Positions 7,562 through 13,199 of a DNA stretch of 13,199 nucleotides are shown here, in pieces (the first letter of the stretch is position 1; each line of letters starts with the position of its first letter). The notes under the pieces were generated by a model. It was not told the origin of the DNA. It made no database searches and saw nothing but the letters and a program-made list of their open reading frames with translations. The DNA comes from Rudanella sp. (lineage in GTDB: Bacteria > Bacteroidota > Bacteroidia > Cytophagales > Spirosomataceae): assembly GCA_026785985.1 (NCBI GenBank), contig JAJAYX010000286.1, forward strand, positions 1 to 13,199, given 5' to 3'. The translations under genes and the position numbers were made by a program.

Positions 7562-8893
7562 ATGCAACGTTTCTTTAAAATTTTACTGATTCTGGGTCTG
7601 ATAGCTTCTGTTACCGGCTGCACCAGTACGGGACCTGCCGGTGGTTTATTTCAGTCGGCATCGCCCCACGAACAATATGAACGCTCGCTTACCGATGCCA
7701 AACTAAACCGTACCGCACTCGGTCGCGATTGGGTGGCCGCCGGGCAGCGTGCGCTTCGCGACTCCATCAAAATTTCGGTTCCCTATCGGGAGAGTGGCTA
7801 TTTTTCGGCTAACCGACCGTTTGCCATCGGTTACCGAATCAATGGCCAGCGCGGTGATCGGTTCACCATTCGGGTGGAGGTGCAGGGGCAGCAGGAAGCT
7901 TCGGTGTTTATTGATGTTTTTGCCCTCGACGACCGCAAGCAACCCGACCGAATGGTGTCGGCTAAAGCCGATACGAATGTGTTGAATTGGGAAGTCCGGC
8001 GCACCCAAACGCACCTGATTCGCATTCAGCCTGAACTCCTGCGGTCGGGTCGGTATGTGCTAACCGTAACCCGTGAACCGATGTTGAGTTTCCCGGTAAA
8101 GGGCTTAACCAGCCGGCAAATCAGCAGCTATTTTGGCGTTCCCCGCGACGGTGGCCGACGGCGGCACGAGGGAGTCGATATTTTTGCCCCGCGCGGAACA
8201 CCTGCTTTGGCCGGGTCTGATGGCATTATTTCCCGCGTGGGCGTGAATCAACTCGGTGGTAATGTGGTGTTTCTGTCCGACAACGCCCGCAACCAAAATC
8301 TTTACTACGCCCACCTCGACCGCTCCACCGTGACCGATGGGCAGCGCGTATCCGCTGGCGATACCATCGGCTTTGTGGGTAACACGGGCAACGCTCGTAC
8401 CACGACACCCCACCTTCATTTTGGGATTTACACCGTCGGCGAAGGAGCCGTTGACCCCCTGCCCTACATCCGGCTTGGCACCGGCCCCGCCCGGCAAGAT
8501 CCCCTGGCAACGTCGCGCTTAGGCGATTCGGTGCGGGTGAGTGCAACGCGGGGGGTGGTACGGCTGGCTCCCCACAGCGATGCACCCATTATTCAGGAAC
8601 TCCCCCGATCATCGGCTTTAATTTTGCTAGGCGGCACCAGCGTCTGGCTCCGCGTCGAACTGCCCGACGGACGTATGGGCTATGTGACGAACACCTCCGT
8701 CGAATCGGCGGTAAAATCGCTCCGGCGGATGCCTCTCCCCCGCCCCACCGACCTGCTCGATGCCGCTGACCCGCGAGCCGCCATCATTCAGGAACTCCCC
8801 GGCAACACCGTGGTGGAGGTACTGGCCATCGCGGGTGATTTTCAGTTAGTCCGGGTTTCGGGGGGTATTACAGGCTGGATTGTGAGGACTTGA
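7562..8893 (+). CDS. M23-family (LytM-type) metallopeptidase lipoprotein with SH3-like repeats
   Basis: 443-aa predicted lipoprotein cell-wall endopeptidase or amidase activator. Residues 1-20 are a lipoprotein signal with lipobox SVTGC, Cys20 being the lipidated residue. Residues 70-175 form a beta-rich domain resembling pre-peptidase modules. The M23 domain (about 180-303) has zinc ligands H202 and D206 (HEGVD) and H286 (HLHF), with H251 (YYAHLD) and H284 as the catalytic histidines, so it should be active on peptidoglycan cross-bridges. Two SH3-like repeats follow (about 321-383 and 398-443), each with the phrase IIQELP, probably binding cell wall. The ATG at 7562 is 18 bp after the end of the TMEM175 remnant. 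Its last 26 bp overlap the 3' end of the convergent methyltransferase gene. Confidence 0.93.
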   Translation: MQRFFKILLILGLIASVTGCTSTGPAGGLFQSASPHEQYERSLTDAKLNRTALGRDWVAAGQRALRDSIKISVPYRESGYFSANRPFAIGYRINGQRGDRFTIRVEVQGQQEASVFIDVFALDDRKQPDRMVSAKADTNVLNWEVRRTQTHLIRIQPELLRSGRYVLTVTREPMLSFPVKGLTSRQISSYFGVPRDGGRRRHEGVDIFAPRGTPALAGSDGIISRVGVNQLGGNVVFLSDNARNQNLYYAHLDRSTVTDGQRVSAGDTIGFVGNTGNARTTTPHLHFGIYTVGEGAVDPLPYIRLGTGPARQDPLATSRLGDSVRVSATRGVVRLAPHSDAPIIQELPRSSALILLGGTSVWLRVELPDGRMGYVTNTSVESAVKSLRRMPLPRPTDLLDAADPRAAIIQELPGNTVVEVLAIAGDFQLVRVSGGITGWIVRT

Positions 8894-9827
8894 AATAAAA
8901 AGCGGCCTGATCGCCCTGCTTTTCACGGTTCAGGGTTTTGGCGTGACGTTGGTAAGCCCATCGGCGCCATTTTCGGCCCAGAAACGACTGCGGTTCGGGC
9001 AGGAGTTCATACATGGCAACGTCTTTTTTGTATTTGTCGCTGATAATGAACTGCGCCCGGTCGGAGTCATAGATCACATCGGAGAGGGGCAATCCGGCCT
9101 GTTCGCCGAGGAGCGTCATACTCTTTATGGAGTGCAAAAACAGGTGGCGGGGCGCATCCAACTGAAACCAGTTTTCGCGGTAGTGCTGCCAGGCAAACGA
9201 GCTGACCGTGGGAATACGGATTATGCACACGCCCCCCGGAGCCAGCAAACGAGCCACGGCCTGAAGGCTTTCCAGGGGATTCGGGATGTGTTCGAACGAG
9301 TGGTTGAACAGAATAACGTCCCATTGTCCATCCATTTCCTCCACAAACTTCTTCTCGATGGTATAGCCGTTCGGGTATTCGATTGGCCCGGCAAACGGGT
9401 CAGTGCCGCGCACGTTGGTCATACCCAATTCGTAGAGGGGATACAGAAAAGCACCTGAACCACCCCCCACATCTAAAATCCGGGTTGTTTTTTTGAGGTT
9501 CAGTTGGCCCAGGAGGTTATATTGAATAGCCGACAAAAACGGTTTCAACAGGGCATTCACGCCCTCATTCGGGAACAGCGACGCTGAATAGCGGGCCTTG
9601 CGGAAGGCTCCTTTTACGCCCGTAAAGAGTCCATCGCGAGGGCTGCTGAACCCATTGTAGCCTTCGGGATAAAACTCGGCGAGGTTGGCGGGAATAGTTT
9701 CAATTTGCAGACACTCGCAAACGGCGCACTGGAAATAGGCGAATTCCTGGCGTGTTCCCAGCATCATTTCGCGAAAGTTATACTGTTGGTTGTTGCCGGC
9801 GTTGCCGCACAGCCTGCATATCATCAT
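8868..9827 (-). CDS. Class I SAM-dependent methyltransferase with N-terminal zinc ribbon
   Basis: 319-aa protein. The N-terminus has two CxxC pairs (C4/C7 and C34/C37) forming a zinc-ribbon-like module, seen in sugar C-methyltransferases and related enzymes. The Rossmann-fold domain runs from about 112: SAM-binding motif I is RILDVGGGSGAF (116-127), an acidic residue follows in RGTDPF, then VILFNHSFEHIPNPLESL (171-188) and LLAPGGVCIIRIP (194-206), typical of the Methyltransf_23-like group. RHLFLHSIKSM (227-237) is also usual there. The substrate is not evident; a sugar or polysaccharide-linked acceptor is plausible, but no glycosyltransferases flank it. ATG 9827 and ATG 9824 are both possible starts. 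The 3' end overlaps the M23 gene by 26 bp, with no hairpin between the two. Confidence 0.92.
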   Translation of the reverse strand: MMICRLCGNAGNNQQYNFREMMLGTRQEFAYFQCAVCECLQIETIPANLAEFYPEGYNGFSSPRDGLFTGVKGAFRKARYSASLFPNEGVNALLKPFLSAIQYNLLGQLNLKKTTRILDVGGGSGAFLYPLYELGMTNVRGTDPFAGPIEYPNGYTIEKKFVEEMDGQWDVILFNHSFEHIPNPLESLQAVARLLAPGGVCIIRIPTVSSFAWQHYRENWFQLDAPRHLFLHSIKSMTLLGEQAGLPLSDVIYDSDRAQFIISDKYKKDVAMYELLPEPQSFLGRKWRRWAYQRHAKTLNREKQGDQAAFYFKSSQSSL

Positions 9828-9944
9828 AAAATCTGATTTTCTGATTTTAAGGAAGCCCGAAATTACGACAAATGACGAATAGTGCCGTGGCCTGATTTTT
9901 GCAGCAACAAAATATCACGTATTAATACATGAACAATTATACTA

Positions 9945-9952
9945 CAAAAATA
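9945..9952 (-). promoter_or_regulatory. Weak candidate -7 box upstream of the methyltransferase
   Basis: On the minus strand TATTTTTG fits TAnnTTTG, about 118 bp upstream of the methyltransferase ATG. It sits within a small AT-rich inverted repeat (TACTA 9940-9944, TAGTA 9951-9955) that could instead be the 3' end signal of the preceding small membrane protein. No -33 element is clear. Confidence 0.22.
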
Positions 9953-9962
9953 GTACCAATTT

Positions 9963-10301
9963 TCAGAAATCTGAGGGGCTGGGAGCAGTCGGGATCGTAT
10001 CAGAAGGGGTTACGGATTGGCCGTTCTGCGGTTTCATTTGTTTGATTTGCGCGTCTTTCTCGGCGATCTTATGGCGGAGGTACTGAATCTCACTCGCATA
10101 CTGCCTGTCGCGGTTGTAGGAGATGTATAGCAGGCCCATTAACCCTAAAAGTAGGATTATGATGGCGGTCAGTAAAGACCAGATAACACCTCGAACTGCC
10201 GACGGCATAACGAATGGATAGACGTAGCAAATTAGCAAAACGGCTAGCCAAAATAATCCCCGACTCGCCTGAACCGGGGATTGTTGCAATTGGCATTCCA
10301 A
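9963..10301 (-). CDS. Small two-TM membrane protein with coiled-coil tail
   Basis: I do not recognise the family. The frame encodes 112 aa: a hydrophobic segment at about 15-32 (GLFWLAVLLICYVYPFVM), a second at about 37-61 (RGVIWSLLTAIIILLLGLMG), a charged heptad-like stretch at 63-90 (ASEIQYLRHKIAEKDAQIKQ) that should form a coiled coil, and a Pro/Ser/Thr-rich tail. The longest frame begins with TTG at 10301, preceded by an A-rich stretch as is common for starts in this phylum. The only in-frame ATG is at 10208, which would give 81 aa and lose the first membrane segment. Codon use before 10208 looks coding, so I keep the TTG, with doubt. It is the last of three minus-strand envelope-type genes. 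Confidence 0.68.
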   Translation of the reverse strand: MECQLQQSPVQASRGLFWLAVLLICYVYPFVMPSAVRGVIWSLLTAIIILLLGLMGLLYISYNRDRQYASEIQYLRHKIAEKDAQIKQMKPQNGQSVTPSDTIPTAPSPSDF

Positions 10302-10387
10302 TGTTATTTTCGAGTGACAAAGACTATTAAACAGGAGCCAATAACTAAGTAAAACTTGAAATTTAGTCTATACAATAGTCCCTTGTT

Positions 10388-10963
10388 TTACTTGACAGCC
10401 CCGTAGTCCTGACCGGCACTTTCGGGGAAGTTTTTCATGATGCTCACCACCGTTTCGCGGAAGGCGGCATCACGCTCACGTTCTTTTTTGCGGGTGTTCA
10501 ACTGACCTTTGGCCCAGCCCTGCCAGATAATGTCGTTCGTGCGGGCATCATACACGTTGATCACTACACGATCTTCTTCATACTGACGGGAATACACTTG
10601 GTTACCCATCCCGAAACCACCCCATCCGTAGCCGTAAGGCCCCATCGTGTTGTTAGACTGGATTTGCTGCTTATCGCGTGAATCGGTGAAGAACCGAATG
10701 ATAAGGTCGGCTTCCCCGCTTTCCACGGGCTTATAGCCCCGCGACTTCAGCGACTGATCGAGTGCATCGGCAATCCGGCGTTGGTTCAGATTACCGCCCA
10801 CAATGGGGTCGGTGTTGCGTTGACGGTCGGCCTCGATCCGGTATGTTCCGAATTGGCGGACGTTTACTTTAGAGTCATAGTCGTACATGACAGAAACGGC
10901 AGGCGCACAGGCGACCATCGTTCCGGCTACGAATAGACTAGCGATTATGGCTTTGATTCTCAT
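10388..10963 (-). CDS. DUF4136-family lipoprotein
   Basis: 191-aa predicted lipoprotein. Residues 1-18 form a signal ending MVA with Cys19 as lipidation site (TMVACAP). The rest fits DUF4136: YDYDSKVNVRQFGTYRIEA near the start, LNQRRIADALDQSLKSRGYK in the middle (about 59-78), EADLIIRFF and then VVINVYDARTNDIIWQGWAK (about 133-152), the most conserved part. An insert rich in Gly and Tyr lies at 107-123. The function of the family is unknown; members sit at the envelope of Gram-negative bacteria. A longer frame begins with TTG at 10996, but the ATG at 10963 gives a proper lipoprotein signal. It is followed 86 bp later by the two-TM protein on the same strand. Confidence 0.88.
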   Translation of the reverse strand: MRIKAIIASLFVAGTMVACAPAVSVMYDYDSKVNVRQFGTYRIEADRQRNTDPIVGGNLNQRRIADALDQSLKSRGYKPVESGEADLIIRFFTDSRDKQQIQSNNTMGPYGYGWGGFGMGNQVYSRQYEEDRVVINVYDARTNDIIWQGWAKGQLNTRKKERERDAAFRETVVSIMKNFPESAGQDYGAVK

Positions 10964-11038
10964 GGTAATTCTCGACTGGTTATGGATTAAAACCAACTAC
11001 AAAACGAACAAACAAGGGCTTGTTGTATAGGTTACTCC

Positions 11039-11072
11039 AAGAACGAACGGGGCGTTGCAGAAGTTCGTTCTT
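11039..11072 (-). repeat. 10-bp perfect inverted repeat between two small minus-strand genes
   Basis: AAGAACGAAC (11039-11048) is exactly complementary to GTTCGTTCTT (11063-11072) with a 14-base loop. It lies after the stop of the basic secreted protein and 75 bp before the DUF4136 gene. It could be a terminator for the former or a leader structure of the latter; there is no long U-tract on either strand. Confidence 0.45.
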
Positions 11073-11131
11073 CAGACGCAGGCGGGCGTTATTGTTTAGC
11101 CGTCAACTCCCTGGAAATCAACAGAATCAGA

Positions 11132-11344
11132 TCAATGCTTTGGACAACCACAATCGTTCTTTTTGAACAGTCCCCACATGAATCCTTTTTTCTTGCGGTA
11201 GCCTTTACGCTTTCGCTTAAAAATGGTTTCTTCTTTGGTCTTAATGGTTGTTTCGGTGGCAACCGTCCTGACAGCCGCACTAACGGGAGTTTCGGTCAGG
11301 CCCAGCAGAACCACCGCAAACAGAACTAACCCTATGTTTTTCAT
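11132..11344 (-). CDS. Short secreted basic protein, unknown function
   Basis: 70-aa protein from the ATG at 11344. Residues 1-23 are a clear signal peptide (LVLFAVVLLGLTETPVSA, then cleavage before AVRT). The mature part is short and strongly basic, with a Lys/Arg cluster at 43-54 (KRKRKGYRKKKG) followed by FMWGLFKK and a C-terminal DCGCPKH containing two cysteines. I recall similar small proteins in Spirosoma-like genomes but know no function. The positive, cysteine-containing tail could bind metal, nucleic acid or membrane; none of that is shown. A second frame across the same DNA lacks a signal peptide and is discarded. Its upstream side faces the insertion sequence. Confidence 0.75.
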   Translation of the reverse strand: MKNIGLVLFAVVLLGLTETPVSAAVRTVATETTIKTKEETIFKRKRKGYRKKKGFMWGLFKKNDCGCPKH

Positions 11345-11462
11345 GGCCTGCGTCGTTTGATATAATAACGTTTATTCATGCCTTACTGATGCACTGGTAA
11401 AAATGACTCTTTTTCGCTTTATTACCAATAAACCTCTTGAACATACACCTACGACTATTGCT

Positions 11463-11485
11463 TGGGTGTAGGACAAGTTGCAGGA
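11463..11485 (+). repeat. Left terminal inverted repeat of the IS
   Basis: The 23 bases starting TGGGTGTAGGACAAG match the reverse complement of 12708-12730 at every position. The base outside (11462) no longer matches. Confidence 0.93.
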
Positions 11486-11518
11486 TTGTCGAACTTTGGG
11501 GCATAAACTACCCCTACT

Positions 11519-12703
11519 ATGGACAAACAACAAGCTGTCGATCTATTTCTGGTCAAGTTAGCCGACTGGGAGAACGCATCCAAACCCGATGCCTATACTT
11601 ATGAAAAGTCCTTTGAGCAGTTCATCCAATCACTTAGCTCGGACTTGTTACAGCTTAGTGTTGGCCCATTGGCCCAGGATCGGAACACAAAAAAAAAGTA
11701 ACTACCCGTTACGGCACTATAACTTTACCCACTACCCATTGTCTGGCCCCTAAAGCGAAAACAGGCTTTCACATTAGCCCATACTTACAGGAATTGGGCT
11801 GTTTGGTGGGCCAGCAGTGTCCTTTTGACGAAGCCAGTATGCTTTTGCAACGACTGGCAGGTATTGACTTATCGGATAAACAGATTGAGCGACTGTGCCA
11901 CTATCATGGCCAACTCCTTGGTGATGAGCTTTATACCGATACAGTTTCGGGTTCCGATGAGACCTTGTACTACGTGGAGATGGACGCGGGGCCGCCCGTG
12001 CGGCAGTATGGTTTTGACCCGTGATCAACCGGGACATCCAGGCGGTTGGAAGGAGATTAAATTAGCGCGTTTGTTCAAAGCGCAGGACGTGTTAACTATC
12101 AAAAAGCGCACAACTATCCGTCAAAGCGACTATGTGGCCCATTTGGGCGATCATCATCGTTTTACTGCGCAGGTGGCCGCTCGCATCGGCTCCAAACGCC
12201 GGTTGATTGCCCTGGGGGATGGAGCACGGTGGATCTGGGATTTCTGGAGCCAACACTATCCCGACGCGGTTCAGATTCTGGATCTGTATCATGTGCTGGA
12301 AAAGTTGGGGGTCTGGGCGCGATTGGTCTGGGGCGATACGCCCCTGTGTCAGGAGTGGCTGGCCTTGCAGCAAAGCTACCTGCAATCGGATCAGGTAAGT
12401 GAGGTGCTGGAACAGGTTAGGGGAGAACGCTGTTTGGGCGAAGCGCGTAAACAGCAGCAGGCTCTACTTACCTATCTAACTAATAATCAGAGTCGTATGC
12501 AGTATGGAACGTATTTAAAAATGGGTTATCTGGTGGGATCAGGCGCCATTGAAGCGGCCAATAAAGACGTGATTCAACATCGGCTGAAATTGTCAGGCCA
12601 ACGCTGGACTCCTCAAGGCTTACAGCAAGTTGCGAACCTGCGAGTAGCCTATAAGAGTGGGCGAGACGATCTGATTCGTGACCATTTTGAAAGGGCCGCT
12701 TAA
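11519..12703 (+). pseudogene. ISKra4-family transposase spread over three frame segments
   Basis: The DDE transposase is encoded in three consecutive frames. Segment A (11519-11701) gives a 60-aa N-terminus ending NTKKK-stop at an A9 run. Segment B, in the -1 frame, continues with VTTRYGTITLPTTHCLAP up to YYVEMDAG and stops at TGA 12022-12024. Segment C (+1 relative to B) resumes at about 12002 with GSMVLTRDQ, GGWKEIKLARLF and runs to TAA 12703. Catalytic acids are recognisable as D in YVEMD, D in LGDGARWIWDF and E in GSGAIEAANK; RLKLSGQRW near the end is family-typical. The A-to-B shift can be made by programmed slippage. The B-to-C shift looks like damage, so the element is probably not autonomous now. 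Confidence 0.82.
11692..11698 (+). other. Slippery heptamer A_AAA_AAG for -1 frameshifting
   Basis: In segment A the codons are ACA AAA AAA AAG TAA, so the heptamer A_AAA_AAG is in the correct phase for tandem -1 slippage, directly before the zero-frame stop. Slippage leads into the frame holding the next part of the transposase. A 5-bp stem GTAAC/GTTAC (11698-11702, 11708-11712) follows with almost no spacer, closer than usual stimulators. Confidence 0.7.
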
Positions 12704-12707
12704 GGCT

Positions 12708-12730
12708 TCCTGCAACTTGTCCTACACCCA
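12708..12730 (+). repeat. Right terminal inverted repeat of the IS
   Basis: Exact 23-base inverted copy of the left end, ending CCTACACCCA, starting five bases after the transposase TAA. Confidence 0.93.
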
Positions 12731-12825
12731 CGACTGCACGTATCATATAATCGTCGCAATCGTTCGTTAAGGTAGCTGTCATAGCATTCGAATACAGATA
12801 AAATACATAACTGACCGCTATAATA

Positions 12826-12833
12826 TAATTTTG
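12826..12833 (+). promoter_or_regulatory. Candidate -7 box upstream of the endonuclease gene
   Basis: TAATTTTG fits TAnnTTTG exactly, 105 bp before the endonuclease ATG and about 95 bp past the IS right end. No -33 element is clear. A second, imperfect box (TA-T-TTTG, 12904-12910) lies closer to the gene. Confidence 0.28.
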
Positions 12834-12938
12834 ACATAATCAATCCAAATAAACGGGTAACATTTCCGTAACAACCCTCGTGCTGCTGTAAGCCGCAAGC
12901 TGTTATTTTGTCGATTCAACGTCTATCTGTGCCAGTTC

Positions 12939-13199
12939 ATGAACTCCTTTCGAATAGCCATAGCCAGTACCCTATTTCTGGCCATCACCCTGACTAACTG
13001 CAAGCGTACCAACGTTACGCCTAATCCCGGCTCGTCGGCACCCACTCGCGACAACAACCTTGCGATGGGCAACCCCTCGAACGCTGGAACAACCGACCCG
13101 AATAACTTCCTGATGGATAAGGTACTGTACTACGTTGGCTACAATGCCAGTCGTGCAACACCTAATTGGGTAAGCTGGCATCTGTCGAAAGCGTGGAAG
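12939..13199 (+). CDS. DNA/RNA non-specific endonuclease lipoprotein, N-terminal part
   Basis: The frame opens at ATG 12939 and is still open at the window edge after 87 codons. Residues 1-20 are a lipoprotein signal (LFLAITLTNC) with Cys21 as the likely lipidation site. A low-complexity linker (residues 22-39) leads into NNLAMGNPSNAGTTDPNNFL and then ATPNWVSWHLSKAW, which are the hallmark opening segments of secreted NUC1/Endonuclease_NS nucleases of Bacteroidota. The catalytic DRGH-type motif would lie beyond the window and cannot be checked. Such enzymes cut DNA and RNA without sequence preference, with Mg2+, outside the cytoplasm, for nutrient scavenging or biofilm turnover. The IS right end lies 208 bp upstream. 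Confidence 0.87.
   Translation, partial: MNSFRIAIASTLFLAITLTNCKRTNVTPNPGSSAPTRDNNLAMGNPSNAGTTDPNNFLMDKVLYYVGYNASRATPNWVSWHLSKAWK

Larger units (their letters stand above)
11463..12730 (+). mobile_element. ISKra4-family insertion sequence, 1,268 bp
   Basis: The element is bounded by perfect 23-bp terminal inverted repeats and carries one transposase locus on the plus strand. Size, G-rich ends (GGGTGTAGGAC) and transposase type fit the ISKra4 family, and by length the ISMich2-like group. No clean target-site duplication is visible: ACGACT lies directly after the right end but seven bases away from the left end. The insertion separates the leftward basic-protein gene from the rightward endonuclease gene, so it sits in what was probably a shared promoter region. 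The exact first and last base could be one position further in. Confidence 0.88.

Noticed and set aside
10090..10320. Alternative minus-strand frame over the two-TM protein
   Set aside because: Overlaps in another frame; translation lacks membrane or coiled-coil character that the chosen frame shows.
11089..11280. 63-codon minus-strand frame overlapping the small basic protein
   Set aside because: No signal peptide or coherent pattern, whereas the overlapping 70-aa frame has a clear one.
1..13199. tRNA, rRNA, CRISPR array, phage or integron features
   Set aside because: I found no cloverleaf-like, repeat-spacer, integrase or attachment-site pattern in either strand by eye.

Overview
The window looks like chromosomal DNA of a Cytophagales bacterium (Bacteroidota), probably of the Spirosoma / Fibrella / Rudanella group. 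The evidence is a SusC/RagA-type TonB-linked receptor, a class II LysS with the C-terminal extension typical of this phylum, Bacteroidota-style -7 boxes (TAnnTTTG), the near absence of Shine-Dalgarno sequences, and a SPFH protein paired with an Arc-like ribbon-helix-helix protein. The genus is an inference from protein style; no search was run.

Layout. 1-1423 (-): 5' part of a SusC-type receptor interrupted by an in-frame TAA, with receptor-like sequence continuing in the same frame to the window edge. 1424-1789: AT-rich, no gene, one small palindrome. 1790-5192 (-): a same-strand run read SPFH membrane protein, small RHH protein, secreted M28 peptidase, closed by a perfect 16-bp hairpin. A degenerate heptamer repeat lies between the SPFH and RHH genes, and a hairpin abuts the peptidase start codon. 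5436-7232 (+): lysS with a candidate promoter and a long terminator hairpin. 7303-7543 (+): remnant of a TMEM175/DUF1211 protein that has lost its middle. 7562-8893 (+): M23 lipoprotein peptidase with SH3-like repeats, overlapping tail-to-tail by 26 bp with a zinc-ribbon methyltransferase (8868-9827, -). 9963-11344 (-): three small envelope-type proteins (two-TM coiled coil, DUF4136 lipoprotein, basic secreted peptide). 11463-12730: a 1,268-bp ISKra4-family insertion sequence with perfect 23-bp ends. 12939-13199 (+): start of a DNA/RNA non-specific endonuclease lipoprotein cut by the window edge.

How the genes relate. Most are envelope or export functions (receptor, peptidases, lipoproteins, SPFH protein), with lysS the one clear housekeeping gene. 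I see no defence island, secondary-metabolite cluster or convincing new multi-gene system. The notable signals are three decayed or broken reading frames (SusC receptor, TMEM175 remnant, IS transposase), a textbook A_AAA_AAG slippery site in the IS, an additional non-programmed-looking frame break in the same transposase, and several hairpins at unusual positions.
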